From: Rubrobacter aplysinae
GTDB lineage: Bacteria > Actinomycetota > Rubrobacteria > Rubrobacterales > Rubrobacteraceae
DNA: 48,061 bases
Direction: 5' to 3'
Assembly (NCBI RefSeq): GCF_001029505.1
Contig: NZ_LEKH01000021.1
Coordinates: 1-48,061 of the forward strand
Shown: positions 1 through 8,401 of the stretch, one piece after another
Layout: each line of letters starts with the position of its first letter
How positions within the stretch are numbered: the stretch's first letter is position 1
Program-made: the position numbers and the translations under genes
Notes under the pieces: model-generated
Seen by the model: only the letters and a program-made list of their open reading frames with translations
The model's database searches: none
What the model was told of the DNA's origin: nothing

Positions 1-93
1 CGCGACCTCCGCCCGGCCCCCGCCGTCGAGGTCCACCCGCGCCCTCACGAAGGTCTCGCCGGTTCTGCGCTCCGCCGCGCCGCTACGTGTCAT
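1..93 (-). CDS. hisB: Imidazoleglycerol-phosphate dehydratase HisB, N-terminal fragment
   Basis: Only the first 31 codons lie in the window; the gene runs off the left edge. The visible part reads RRTGETFVRARVDLDGGG, which matches the conserved HisB N-terminus (R-x-T-x-E-T followed by a beta strand ending in LDG). HisB dehydrates imidazoleglycerol phosphate in histidine synthesis. The ATG lies inside the last codons of hisD (11-nt overlap) and is preceded by GAGGAGG at good spacing, so translation is probably coupled to hisD. The short visible length limits confidence, but the operon position after hisD supports it. Confidence 0.82.
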   Translation of the reverse strand, partial: MTRSGAAERRTGETFVRARVDLDGGGRAEVA

Positions 94-1393
94 CTGCCTC
101 CTCTTCTCGTGTCTCTGACTCCCGCACGCGCACCGCGACGCTCTCGGCGTGGTTGGTGAACCCTTCGAGCCGGGCCAGACGCTCCACGTGCGGGCCGAGC
201 CGGGAGACGGAGCCCCTGTCATGGCGGATGTAGTTGGTGCGCACGAGGAACTCGTGGGTCGAGATGGCCGAGGAGTAAGCGGCGGCCCCACCGGTCGGTA
301 GCGCGTGCGAAGGTCCGGCGGCGTAGTCGCCGAGCGCGACCGGGCTCCACCGGCCAACCGCCACCATCCCGGCCTTCGTGATCCTCCCGGCTACTCCGTC
401 CGCGTCGGCGGTCAAGACGTGGGCGTGCTCGGGGGCGTAGAGGTCCGTGAGCCCGACGGCGGCATCCAGGTCCGCTACCAGCACGAGCGTGATCCAGTCT
501 GAGGGCTCACCGGATAGCCTGGGCTCCACGGCGTCTATAAGCTCCGCGCTCGGCGTCACGAGCACGGTAGAGGCCCCAGAGAGATGCTCCGCCTGGGCCA
601 TGAGGTCGAGCGACGTCTCTTCGGGATCGGCGTTCTCGTCAGCGATTACGACGAGCTCGCTCGGCCCCTTGGGCGCGTCCACGCCACACACGCCGAAGAC
701 CTCTAGCTTGGCCGCGATCACGTAATCGTTGCCGGGGCCCACGATCTTGTCAACGGCCGGCACCGTATCGGTGCCGTAAGCCATCGCGCCAACAGCCTGG
801 GCTCCACCGACCGCGTACACCTCCCCGATACCCAGCATGTCGGCGACCGCCAGCACGGTGTCGTCTACCTTGCCGTCCGGCCCCGGCGGGACGCAGACCG
901 AGATCTCCCCCACCCCGGCGACCCGGGCCGGTACGGCGGACATGACGAGCGTGCTCGGGTAGGAGCCGTGGCCGCCGGGGACGTAGATCCCAGCCCGCCC
1001 GACAGGCCGCACCTTCTGCCCGACGACGGCGCCATCCAGGCTCATCGCCCAGCCGCTCGTCGAGAGCTCCCGCTCGTGAAAGGCCCGGACGTTTTCTATG
1101 GCCACCCGCAGGCTCTCCTCAAGCTCCCCGGGCAGCTCTTTCCGGGCGCGGGCGATCTCCTCGTCCGGTACCCGGATCGGGTCCGGCCGTACGCCGTCGA
1201 AACGCTCCGTGTACTCCTGTAGCGCCGCGTCGCCCCTGTCTCTTACATCTGCGACTATGCTACGCGACGCCTCGCGGACCTTGTCCGAGAGGTATCCGTC
1301 CGGGCGGCGGAGGCTACGGAGCGCCTCCCTGGGTGGGATGCCGCGGGCGTCGAGACGCCTGGGACCTCCAGAGACTTCGGGGGCTTTAGACAA
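83..1393 (-). CDS. hisD: Histidinol dehydrogenase HisD
   Basis: It performs the last two steps of histidine synthesis, oxidising L-histidinol to L-histidine with NAD. The 436-residue length is normal for the family. Family motifs are clear: GPGN at about 219-222, GPSE at about 243-246, and the AQAEH segment at about 266-270 that supplies zinc-ligand and catalytic residues, followed by LPTGG near residue 360. The start codon is TTG, overlapping the end of hisG by 8 nt, with GGGAG upstream. Its 3' end overlaps hisB. The order hisZ-hisG-hisD-hisB with overlaps throughout indicates one transcript. Confidence 0.96.
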   Translation of the reverse strand: MSKAPEVSGGPRRLDARGIPPREALRSLRRPDGYLSDKVREASRSIVADVRDRGDAALQEYTERFDGVRPDPIRVPDEEIARARKELPGELEESLRVAIENVRAFHERELSTSGWAMSLDGAVVGQKVRPVGRAGIYVPGGHGSYPSTLVMSAVPARVAGVGEISVCVPPGPDGKVDDTVLAVADMLGIGEVYAVGGAQAVGAMAYGTDTVPAVDKIVGPGNDYVIAAKLEVFGVCGVDAPKGPSELVVIADENADPEETSLDLMAQAEHLSGASTVLVTPSAELIDAVEPRLSGEPSDWITLVLVADLDAAVGLTDLYAPEHAHVLTADADGVAGRITKAGMVAVGRWSPVALGDYAAGPSHALPTGGAAAYSSAISTHEFLVRTNYIRHDRGSVSRLGPHVERLARLEGFTNHAESVAVRVRESETREEEADDT

Positions 1394-2054
1394 CGTCGCT
1401 CCCGGAGGTTTTCGTGGCCTGCATGGCCTCGACGATTGCGGCGACCTCCTGGTTTCGCAGGCGGTAGGAGCCCCGGTTTGCTATGACGCGGGCGGTGGAG
1501 TATGAGATGTGGTCCATTATCTGGAGGTCGTTCTCCTTTAGGGTGGTGCCGGTCGCGGTGAGGTCCACTATGCACTCCGAGAGCCCGACGAGCGGGGCGA
1601 GCTCGATGGAGCCGTGGAGCTCTATCACCTCGGCCTGGCGTCCCAGGCCCTCGAAGTAGCGGCGGGCGGTGTTGGGGAACTTGGTCCCGACGCGCACGAC
1701 CTCGGCGTGGTCTATGGAGTCCCGGACGGCGGCGGCGCTGCCGGAGGGGGCGGCAAGTATCATGCGGCACGCCCCGGTTCCGAGATCCTTGAGCTCCATG
1801 ACGTTCGGCGACTGCTCCTCGAGCACGTCCTTGCCGACTATCCCGAGGTCCGCGGCGCCGTACTCAACGAAGACCGGCACGTCGGACGGGCGGCTCACTA
1901 TGAACTCGGTGGAACCGGAACGGTAGATCAGACGCCGCCCGCCGTCGCGCAGCACCTCGACCGGCAGCCCGGCGGCGCCGAGCGCCCCGAGCGCGTCCTC
2001 GAAGATGGCGCCCTTCGGCACCGCCACCCGGAGCCTGCCGCCCTGGCGGCTCAA
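1386..2054 (-). CDS. hisG: ATP phosphoribosyltransferase catalytic subunit HisG, short form
   Basis: It catalyses the first committed step of histidine synthesis, joining ATP and PRPP. With the start chosen here the protein has 222 residues, the length of the short HisG form, which lacks the C-terminal regulatory domain and needs HisZ as partner. The N-terminus reads LRVAVPKGAIFEDAL, and the PRPP-binding segment near the C-terminal third reads DLTATGTTLKEN. The start is TTG, overlapping the hisZ stop as TTGA, with GGAAAGG upstream. An open frame continues further upstream inside hisZ but without homology. Expected to work as a HisG-HisZ hetero-octamer. Confidence 0.93.
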   Translation of the reverse strand: MSRQGGRLRVAVPKGAIFEDALGALGAAGLPVEVLRDGGRRLIYRSGSTEFIVSRPSDVPVFVEYGAADLGIVGKDVLEEQSPNVMELKDLGTGACRMILAAPSGSAAAVRDSIDHAEVVRVGTKFPNTARRYFEGLGRQAEVIELHGSIELAPLVGLSECIVDLTATGTTLKENDLQIMDHISYSTARVIANRGSYRLRNQEVAAIVEAMQATKTSGSDVV

Positions 2055-3391
2055 CCCGGCACCTTTCCGGGTAACACCATCTCCGGCACCTCTTCGACGC
2101 CGACGAGCTCGGACCCCGGCTCGCCGGTGCGGGAGATCCTGACGCCGCCGGCCTCCGGGTGGCAGATCCAACCGGCCTCCTTGCTCCGGGCGTACCGGGC
2201 GACCGCGTCGGGCTCCCCGCCCTCCGCGAGGTGCAGCACCGGCACGCCGAGCCCTCGCAGCTTCGCCGCGCTCCGGGTACCGTCGGGCCCGCCCCCGACC
2301 AGCAACACCAGAGGCGGAGGCTCCTCGTCGGGCACCACGGAGAGCAGCCGCTCCAGGGAGATCGCAAACCCCGTGGCGGGCAAGGACTCTCCGAAACGCT
2401 TGAGCAGGTTATCGTAGCGGCCGCCGTTTGCGATGGTGAAGGCCATCCCCCCCGCGTACACCTCGAAGACGGCTCCGGTGTAGTAGTCGCGCCGCCCGAC
2501 GAGGCCGAGATCCAGCGTCACGGCCTCCAGACAGCCGTGGGCTTCGAGGTGAGAGAGTATGCTGCGCAGGTTCTCCAGGGCCTCACGGGCCCCGGGGGCG
2601 TCCGCCGCGTAGCTTTCCGCGGCGGCCAGTATCCCGCCGTCCGAAGCGGGTCCTACCAGACGCGGGATCTCCCGCACCGCCCGGCCAACCTCGCCGGGCA
2701 GTTCGCCGGAGAGCTCATCTACCCGGACGAGGTCCTTCGCCGACAGGGCCTCCAGGATGTCCGCCGCGCGATCCGGCGCGGCGCGGTGCAGATACCCCTC
2801 GAAGAAGGCGCTCTGGCCGAGCGCGACGCCGAAGTCCGGCATCGAGACCATCGAGCCCGGCGACTCCGGCGACTCCCGGTATGCCCGGTATTCCAGCCCG
2901 GCCTTCTCCAGCACGTCCACCAGCAGCGCGATCACGCCCGCGTCCTCTGCGGCCTCGGCGGAGCCCACGACCTCCACCCCGGCCTGGTAAACCTCGGCGC
3001 TCTGGCCCCGGCCCACGCTCGCCCGCCGGAATGCCGGAAGCATGTACGAGAGCTTGTGGGGCGTGGGGCTGTTGGAGAGCCGCTGTGCCACGAGCCGGGC
3101 TATGGGCGTGGTCGCCTCCGGGCGCAGGATGAGCATCTGATTGTCGGGGTCGAAAAGCTTGAACGAGGCGTCCCGCAGGCCCGGCTCCTCTATGACCTCC
3201 GAGTACTCCAGCGCCGGCGTCAGGACCTCCTGGAAACCAAACCTCCCGAACCGCTCCCGGATGCCCGCCTGCAACGACCGCAGCCTCCGGGACTCCGGCG
3301 GCAGGATGTCCCGCGTGCCCGGCGTGGTCGAGAACTTGCGCGTGGCGCGTTCTCTGGAGTCGGCGGAGTTTTGGGAGACGGCGTAGTTCAT
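2051..3391 (-). CDS. hisZ: ATP phosphoribosyltransferase regulatory subunit HisZ
   Basis: This is a class II aminoacyl-tRNA-synthetase-like protein related to HisRS that activates short-form HisG and provides histidine feedback control. Visible features are GTRDILPPES at about 26-35, a motif-2-like LRPEATTPIARL at about 105 and AFRRASVGRGQSAEVYQAGVE at about 140. It sits directly before hisG with TTGA stop/start overlap, which separates it from a true hisS. At 446 residues it is longer than many HisZ proteins; the last ~90 residues resemble a HisRS anticodon-binding-like fold (VLLVGGG). No Shine-Dalgarno precedes the ATG at 3391, and TAAGAT lies only 10 nt upstream, so it may be nearly leaderless. 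Confidence 0.9.
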   Translation of the reverse strand: MNYAVSQNSADSRERATRKFSTTPGTRDILPPESRRLRSLQAGIRERFGRFGFQEVLTPALEYSEVIEEPGLRDASFKLFDPDNQMLILRPEATTPIARLVAQRLSNSPTPHKLSYMLPAFRRASVGRGQSAEVYQAGVEVVGSAEAAEDAGVIALLVDVLEKAGLEYRAYRESPESPGSMVSMPDFGVALGQSAFFEGYLHRAAPDRAADILEALSAKDLVRVDELSGELPGEVGRAVREIPRLVGPASDGGILAAAESYAADAPGAREALENLRSILSHLEAHGCLEAVTLDLGLVGRRDYYTGAVFEVYAGGMAFTIANGGRYDNLLKRFGESLPATGFAISLERLLSVVPDEEPPPLVLLVGGGPDGTRSAAKLRGLGVPVLHLAEGGEPDAVARYARSKEAGWICHPEAGGVRISRTGEPGSELVGVEEVPEMVLPGKVPG

Positions 3392-3662
3392 ACGAACCGC
3401 TATCTTAACTTATATACCGGCCCCCGAGTGGACCCTCCGGAGGCTGCTAGCCTGCCCGGAAATCAGGAGCCAGAGCCGGCTAGCCCCGACCCGTGCAACA
3501 GCCCGTAACAATAGCTAGTAACAACAGATCGTAACGGTGAGCAACGGCAGCGGATAATTCCAGAGGCGGGACCTGAAATTTAGCAGACGATGATCCGTAT
3601 AAGATCCGTTTCCGTATACGCGATTACAGAACGTGGCAAAGCACCCGAAGCAGGAGGAGTCT
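3392..3662. other. Divergent intergenic region between hisZ and a membrane-protein gene
   Basis: No gene is visible. On the minus strand TATATA (3411-3416) and TAAGAT (3402-3407) are candidate -10 elements for hisZ, without a good -35. On the plus strand TATAAG (3598-3603) and TATACG (3615-3620) are candidates for the downstream gene. GTAAC occurs at 3505, 3518 and 3531, exactly 13 bp apart. Confidence 0.4.
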
Positions 3663-4175
3663 ATGAGCTCGACGAGTTCGGCATCCGGCCAGGGCGTGGG
3701 CAGGTGGGCCGCCACCGGGGCGGCGGCGGGAGCCATCGCCGGGATAGTGTTTATCGTGTTCGAGATGATCATGGCCGGTCTCTCGGGGCCGAGCCCGTTC
3801 GGCCCGTTGCGGCTCATCAGCGCCATCGTGCTGGGACAGGGAGCTTTGCCTCCCGCGCCGACCATAGGCTTGCCGGCGGCGATAATAGTCGGCCTTATAG
3901 TCCACTTCGTGCTCGCCACGGTGTTTGGCGTGATCTTCGGCGCTATACTGGGCGGCCTCTCCTCGCGTGTCGGCGCACTTGCCGGAAGCCGGGGGGCACT
4001 TATAGGCGCGGCGACCGCCGGGGGCCTGCTGCTGTGGATCGTGAACTTCTTCGTGATCGCCCCCATAGCATTCCCCTGGTTCACGATGGCGAATCAGGTG
4101 GTGCAGTTCTTCGCCCACACCTTCTTCTTTGGCACCGCTTTCGGGCTCCTGCTCGCGGGGCGTATAAACAGATAG
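3663..4175 (+). CDS. Conserved four-helix membrane protein, function unknown
   Basis: I do not recognise a specific family. The 170-residue product has a short Ser-rich cytoplasmic start, then about four hydrophobic Gly/Ala-rich segments (near residues 20-40, 65-105 in two parts, 120-145 and 150-165) and a short basic tail ending GRINR. A longer frame begins at GTG 3633, but AGGAGGAG lies just upstream of ATG 3663, so that start is preferred. It is divergent from hisZ and convergent with purU, 18 bp away, so it is probably monocistronic. Confidence 0.72.
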   Translation: MSSTSSASGQGVGRWAATGAAAGAIAGIVFIVFEMIMAGLSGPSPFGPLRLISAIVLGQGALPPAPTIGLPAAIIVGLIVHFVLATVFGVIFGAILGGLSSRVGALAGSRGALIGAATAGGLLLWIVNFFVIAPIAFPWFTMANQVVQFFAHTFFFGTAFGLLLAGRINR

Positions 4176-4193
4176 TAGAGAGGTTAGAGAGGC

Positions 4194-5105
4194 CTACTCG
4201 AAGACGACGGTGCGGTTCCCGGCGACTATGACCCGGTCCTCGAGATGCCAGCGGACGGCGCGGGCCAGGGTACGGCGTTCTACCTCACTGCCGAGCCGCA
4301 CCAGGTCCTCGACGGCGTCGCGGTGGGTGACGTGGGCCACGTCCTGGTGGACTATGGGACCAGCGTCCAGGTCCTCGGTGACGTAATGGGCGGTCGCGCC
4401 GATGATCTTGACGCCCCGCTCGTGCGCCCGCCGGTACGGGTCCGCGCCGACGAAAGCGGGCAGGAACGAGTGGTGGATGTTGATCAGGCGGTTCCGGTAC
4501 GCCTCCACCACGTCGGCCCCCAGCACCTGCATGTAGCGGGCCAGCACGACGAGGTCCACGGCGTGCTCTTCCAGGAGCCGCAGCATCTCTAGCTCCTGCT
4601 CCTCCCTGGTCTCCTTCGTAACCGGCAGGTAGTAGAACGGGATGCCGTGCGCCTCGACCCGCTCTCTGAGATCGGGGTGGTTCGAGACGACGAGCGGTAT
4701 CTCGGCGGCGAGGTCGCCGGCTTCCCAGCGCCACAGGAGCTCCAGCAGGCAGTGGCCGTGGCGGGAGACGAGTATCGCCATGCGTTTGGGAGCGTCGGTG
4801 TAGGAGACTCGCCAGTCCATACCGTGGCGGCGGGCCAGCGGCGCGAAAGAGCCCGGAAACTCCTCACGGCCCACGCCGAACCCGGCGCCCTCTATCTCGA
4901 TGCGCATGAAGAAGCGGCTCTCTGCGTCCCCCTCCACCCCGTCCTCCGCCGGGCTGACGTGCTGGTCGGCCGAGAGGATGTTGCCGTCATGCATGGAGAT
5001 GAACGAGGAGACCGCCGAGATAAGGCCCCGCCGGTCCGGGCAGGCGATGAGGAGCCGGAGGTTGTGTTTCCTATTCCTCTCGTCGCCCGCCGGGACGAGG
5101 CTCAA
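4194..5105 (-). CDS. purU: Formyltetrahydrofolate deformylase PurU
   Basis: It hydrolyses 10-formyltetrahydrofolate to tetrahydrofolate and formate, balancing one-carbon pools. An N-terminal ACT domain (about residues 15-95, starting LRLLIACPDRRGLIS) is followed by a formyltransferase domain with SNHPDLR (141-147), INIHHSFLPAF (208-218) and DLDAGP (245-250); the Asn, His and Asp of the last two motifs are the family's catalytic set. At 303 residues it is slightly longer than typical (~285). The start is TTG, overlapping the ndh stop as TTGA, so it is cotranscribed with and coupled to ndh. Confidence 0.94.
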   Translation of the reverse strand: MSLVPAGDERNRKHNLRLLIACPDRRGLISAVSSFISMHDGNILSADQHVSPAEDGVEGDAESRFFMRIEIEGAGFGVGREEFPGSFAPLARRHGMDWRVSYTDAPKRMAILVSRHGHCLLELLWRWEAGDLAAEIPLVVSNHPDLRERVEAHGIPFYYLPVTKETREEQELEMLRLLEEHAVDLVVLARYMQVLGADVVEAYRNRLINIHHSFLPAFVGADPYRRAHERGVKIIGATAHYVTEDLDAGPIVHQDVAHVTHRDAVEDLVRLGSEVERRTLARAVRWHLEDRVIVAGNRTVVFE

Positions 5106-6508
5106 AGCTCGCGGTCTCGGATCTGGGTAGCGGCAGGCTTGAAGAAGACGTCCAGCATCCAGTCGGCGGCTATCCGGATGCGGTTCTGGCCGATGGGCAG
5201 CTTGTACAGGTATGTCGCCCGCCAGAACAGGGAGGCGGCGAACCCGCTGAACTTTATCCCCAGTACGTCGTTCACGGCGAACTGGCTGCCGAGCTCGACT
5301 AGCTGCCCCAGGGCCTGGTACTCGAAGGTCTCGAGCTCCTCACCGTCTATGGCGGCCACGACGTTTTTCGCCACCAGCTCACCACCCTGGGTGGCGGCCT
5401 GGGCGTTCGGCGGTATGGGCTCGCCCTCGCCGTTGATGTTGGCCGCGCAGTCGCCGATGCCCCAGATGTTTTCGTAGCCCTCGACCCGGCAGTAGGCGTC
5501 CACCGCAAGGCCCTTGCGGGCGTCGGACGGCAGCTCTCCGAGGTCCTCGAGCTTCAGGCTGGCCCGCGCACCGGCGGTCCAGATGACGTTCTCGGCCGCT
5601 ATCTCCTGGCCGTCGTCGAGAGAGACCTTGCCCCCGGTAACCTCCTCGGCCCGGACGTTGTTGATCACCTGTATCTGCATGCCGTCGAGCCGCTTGCGGG
5701 CCGCCCGCCGCAGTGCCGGGTCCAGCTCCTTGAGGATCTGCTCGTTGCTGTCTACCAGTATGATCTTGACCCGGTCCGGGTCGATGTTCGGGTAGTCGGG
5801 CGGGAGCACGTCGTGGACCAGGGAATGCAGCTCCGCGGCCGTCTCCGTCCCGGTCGCCCCGCCCCCTATAACGACGAAGGTAAGGGCAGACTGGGGCACC
5901 TCTCCCCGCATCAGGATGGTCTGCTCGTAGCGCTCGATCACCCGGTTGCGGATCTCCTCGGCGGTGCCTATACCCGTCATGCTGATGCAATGCTCCTCGA
6001 CGCCGGGGATGCCGAAGTAGGCCGGCTCGCCGCCCATGGCGAGGATCAGGTGATCGTAGGGTATCTGCTGCTCGCGGCCCGTGACCGTGCCGCTGACGTT
6101 CACGAGCTTGTTCTCGTGGTCTATGCTCTCCATCTCCGCCCGCCGGAAGCTGACCCCCGAGCTGATAAGACCCCGTCTGATGGGCTGCGCCACGTTCTTG
6201 GTCTCCGTGCCTCCTGCGATGGCTCCGGCGAGCATCGGCCAGAAGGTAAAGAAGTTCTCCCGGGATATGACCATGACCCCGACGTCGTCCCGGCCCTTCG
6301 TCAGGTCACTGGCTTTCTTTGCCGCCGTAAAGCCGCCGAACCCGCCGCCCACTATTAGGACCTTGTTGGGGAACTCCCGGTACGGGGCCTTCTCCCAGGC
6401 CTCATACCTCTGGCTCGGCCCGTTGGTGACGCTAAAAGCCCACCGCAGACTCTCGACGGTAAGGGCGCCACCTCCTATGGCGAGCCCCCACTTCAGAATC
6501 CGGTTCAT
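5102..6508 (-). CDS. ndh: Type II NADH:quinone oxidoreductase (NDH-2)
   Basis: This is a membrane-associated flavoprotein that passes electrons from NADH to quinone without pumping protons. Two dinucleotide-binding motifs are visible: VLIVGGGFGGFTAA at about 50-63 for FAD and VVIGGGATGTETA at about 222 for NADH, plus the FAD-contacting IGDCAA near residue 355. The first ~20 residues form a hydrophobic segment that may anchor the enzyme. The C-terminal third is hydrophobic or amphipathic, as expected for quinone-side membrane contact. ATG 6508 is preceded by AGGGAGG. Two 11-bp direct repeats lie about 80 bp upstream (6589-6609). It is first gene of an ndh-purU pair. Confidence 0.9.
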   Translation of the reverse strand: MNRILKWGLAIGGGALTVESLRWAFSVTNGPSQRYEAWEKAPYREFPNKVLIVGGGFGGFTAAKKASDLTKGRDDVGVMVISRENFFTFWPMLAGAIAGGTETKNVAQPIRRGLISSGVSFRRAEMESIDHENKLVNVSGTVTGREQQIPYDHLILAMGGEPAYFGIPGVEEHCISMTGIGTAEEIRNRVIERYEQTILMRGEVPQSALTFVVIGGGATGTETAAELHSLVHDVLPPDYPNIDPDRVKIILVDSNEQILKELDPALRRAARKRLDGMQIQVINNVRAEEVTGGKVSLDDGQEIAAENVIWTAGARASLKLEDLGELPSDARKGLAVDAYCRVEGYENIWGIGDCAANINGEGEPIPPNAQAATQGGELVAKNVVAAIDGEELETFEYQALGQLVELGSQFAVNDVLGIKFSGFAASLFWRATYLYKLPIGQNRIRIAADWMLDVFFKPAATQIRDREL

Positions 6509-6588
6509 GCATCCTCCCTATCTGCAACCCTATGTGCAAACTCCACGACCGTAGCTCCGTCCTTACGGCTGCCCGGCTTCGGGGGACC

Positions 6589-6609
6589 GTCAAGGAACTG
6601 TCAAGGAAC
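6589..6609. promoter_or_regulatory. Tandem 11-bp-spaced direct repeats upstream of ndh
   Basis: GTCAAGGAAC occurs at 6589-6598 and again at 6600-6609; on the minus strand this reads GTTCCTTGAC twice with an 11-nt period. Head-to-tail repeats spaced 11 nt are typical of OmpR/PhoB-family response-regulator sites. The TTGACA inside could also act as a -35 element. A regulatory role for ndh is inferred from position only. Confidence 0.4.
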
Positions 6610-6705
6610 CGGCTCGGGAGCAGACGAAACCCTACGCTTCTACCCAGCTTTCCCAACTATCACGACCTACCATCATCTGGCACGCCTCCGGGGGATGCTA
6701 GCATC

Positions 6706-8286
6706 ATGTTCATGGATAATAAACACGAAGCAGGACGCGAGGCAGGACGCGAGGCAGGATACGAAACGGGCGTGGATCACGCCCTCGAAACGCTAAGGAC
6801 GCGCTTCGCCCGGATAGGCGACGTGGAGTCGGCCGCCGGGCTACTCTCCTGGGACCGCCAGACCAAGATGCCACCCGGCGGCCTGGAGTCTCGCGCCGAG
6901 CAGCTCTCCACCCTGAGCCGCATAGCCCACGAGATGACGGTCTCCGGGGAGACGGCGGAGTTGCTGGAGGCGGCCGAGGCGGCTACCGCGGACGAGCCGG
7001 ACACGGATGACGTCGCCCTCGTGCGCCTGGCCCGCCGGGAGTACGAGCAGTCCGTGCGCCTCCCCACCCGCCTGGTAACAGAGATGTCGCGGCGGACCGC
7101 CCTAGCGGAGACCGCGTGGGCAAAGGCGCGGGAGGAGTCGGACTGGAGCCTCTTCGCCCCGCACCTGGAGGGCATTGTGGAGCTGTCGCGGGAGTCGGCG
7201 GAGCACCTGGGCTACGAGGACCACCCCTACGACGCCCTGGCCGACCTGTACGAGCGCGGCGCCACCAGGCGCGGGCTCGAAGCGATGTTTGAGGAGCTCA
7301 AACAGGGCGTGGTACCCCTCCTGCGCGAGGTCTCCGAGAGCCGGGCCGCCGGGGAGAACGACGTCCGCAAGGCTCCTCTAATGGGAGACTTCGACGAGAC
7401 AGCCCAGGAGAGCTTCGGCGAGCGGGTAACGGCGAGACTCGGCTACGACCTCTCCCGCGGGCGGCAGGACCGGGCGGTGCATCCGTTTTGCATAGGTTTC
7501 TCCCCCGGCGACGTCCGGATCACGACCCGCTTCGACCGGGGCTGGCTCTCGGCGGCGCTTTTCGGCACCATCCACGAGGCCGGGCACGCGATGTACGAGC
7601 AGGGCGTGGACCCGGCCTACACTCGCTCTCCTCTGGGCGGCGGCGTCTCGATGGGCGTGCACGAGTCGCAGTCGCGGCTGTGGGAGAACCTCGTCGGCCG
7701 CTCGCGCCCGTTCTGGCGGCACTTCTACCCGGAGCTGCAGAGGACGTTCCCGGGGGAGCTGGGCGGCACGGGCCCCGAAGACTTCTACCAGGCTATCAAC
7801 GTCGCGGAGCCGTCCGAGATCCGGGTCGAGGCCGACGAGCTCACGTACAACCTGCACATCTTGCTGAGGTTCGAGATCGAGACCGCACTGCTCGAAGGCA
7901 GCCTCTCCGTGGAGGAGATACCCGCCGCCTGGAACGCGAGGATGGAGGAGTATCTCGGCATCACGCCCGAAAACGTCGCGCGCGGCGCGCTCCAGGACGT
8001 CCACTGGTCCGCCGGCCTCATGGGTTACTTTCCGACGTACGCCATCGGAAACGTGCTCTCCGTGCAGCTCTTCGAGGCCGCGAAAGCGGCGCACCCGGAG
8101 ATACCCGAGGAGATAGAGCGCGGCGAGTTCTCCACGCTACTCGGCTGGCTGCGGGAGAACGTCCACCGTCACGGCAGCCGCTACACGCCGGAGGAGCTAG
8201 TCCGGCGCGCCACCGGCGGCCCGCTCGACACGGCCCCCTACCTGGGCTACCTGCGGGAGAAGTACACGCCGCTCTACGGCCTCTAA
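6706..8286 (+). CDS. M32-family metallocarboxypeptidase
   Basis: This zinc carboxypeptidase removes C-terminal residues from peptides in the cytoplasm and is related to thermostable carboxypeptidase 1. The HExxH zinc motif is IHEAGHAMYEQG with HEAGH at about 290-294, followed by the M32-typical HESQSRLWEN about 30 residues later. The N-terminal LLSWDRQTKMPPGG also fits the family. ATG 6706 gives 526 residues; an open frame extends to 6532 without homology, and GTG 6772 (504 residues) is closer to the usual family length. Between these starts lies an in-frame 12-nt repeat encoding EAGR. It is divergent from ndh. Confidence 0.9.
   Translation: MFMDNKHEAGREAGREAGYETGVDHALETLRTRFARIGDVESAAGLLSWDRQTKMPPGGLESRAEQLSTLSRIAHEMTVSGETAELLEAAEAATADEPDTDDVALVRLARREYEQSVRLPTRLVTEMSRRTALAETAWAKAREESDWSLFAPHLEGIVELSRESAEHLGYEDHPYDALADLYERGATRRGLEAMFEELKQGVVPLLREVSESRAAGENDVRKAPLMGDFDETAQESFGERVTARLGYDLSRGRQDRAVHPFCIGFSPGDVRITTRFDRGWLSAALFGTIHEAGHAMYEQGVDPAYTRSPLGGGVSMGVHESQSRLWENLVGRSRPFWRHFYPELQRTFPGELGGTGPEDFYQAINVAEPSEIRVEADELTYNLHILLRFEIETALLEGSLSVEEIPAAWNARMEEYLGITPENVARGALQDVHWSAGLMGYFPTYAIGNVLSVQLFEAAKAAHPEIPEEIERGEFSTLLGWLRENVHRHGSRYTPEELVRRATGGPLDTAPYLGYLREKYTPLYGL
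6727..6774 (+). repeat. In-frame 12-nt tandem repeat encoding EAGR/ETGV
   Basis: Four 12-nt units starting GAAGCAGGACGC (6727-6738), then GAGGCAGGACGC, GAGGCAGGATAC and GAAACGGGCGTG, encode EAGR-EAGR-EAGY-ETGV at the start of the carboxypeptidase. The last unit contains an alternative GTG start. The whole repeat may therefore be 5' leader rather than protein. Confidence 0.7.
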
Positions 8287-8302
8287 CGCGCGGTAACGCG
8301 TA

Positions 8303-8339
8303 GAGAGCCCGCCCTCGTGGGTTCCGGGGGCGGGCTCTC
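8303..8339 (+). terminator. Perfect 12-bp stem-loop after the M32 carboxypeptidase gene
   Basis: GAGAGCCCGCCC at 8303-8314 pairs perfectly with 8328-8339 around a 13-nt loop, beginning 16 nt after the stop codon. No U-tract follows, so it is a terminator-like or RNA-stabilising hairpin rather than a classic intrinsic terminator. Confidence 0.6.
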
Positions 8340-8367
8340 CAGATAACGTCCAGAATATCTTACGGGG

Positions 8368-8385
8368 CCCGGCGTCTCGGCCGGG
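8368..8385 (-). terminator. Short GC-rich hairpin behind the msrB transcript
   Basis: CCCGGC (8368-8373) pairs with GCCGGG (8380-8385). It lies about 16 nt beyond the stop of the possible 27-residue peptide downstream of msrB, on the correct side to mark that transcript's end. No U-tract is present. Confidence 0.35.
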
Positions 8386-8401
8386 TTATGAGGTCACGGG
8401 C

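Noticed and set aside
2159-3508. 449-codon plus-strand open frame across hisZ
   Set aside because: It is antisense to hisZ, Arg/Pro/Gly-rich and without recognisable domains.
6532-6705. N-terminal extension of the M32 carboxypeptidase
   Set aside because: The extension covers the divergent promoter region, lacks homology and a start with a Shine-Dalgarno, and would exceed family length.
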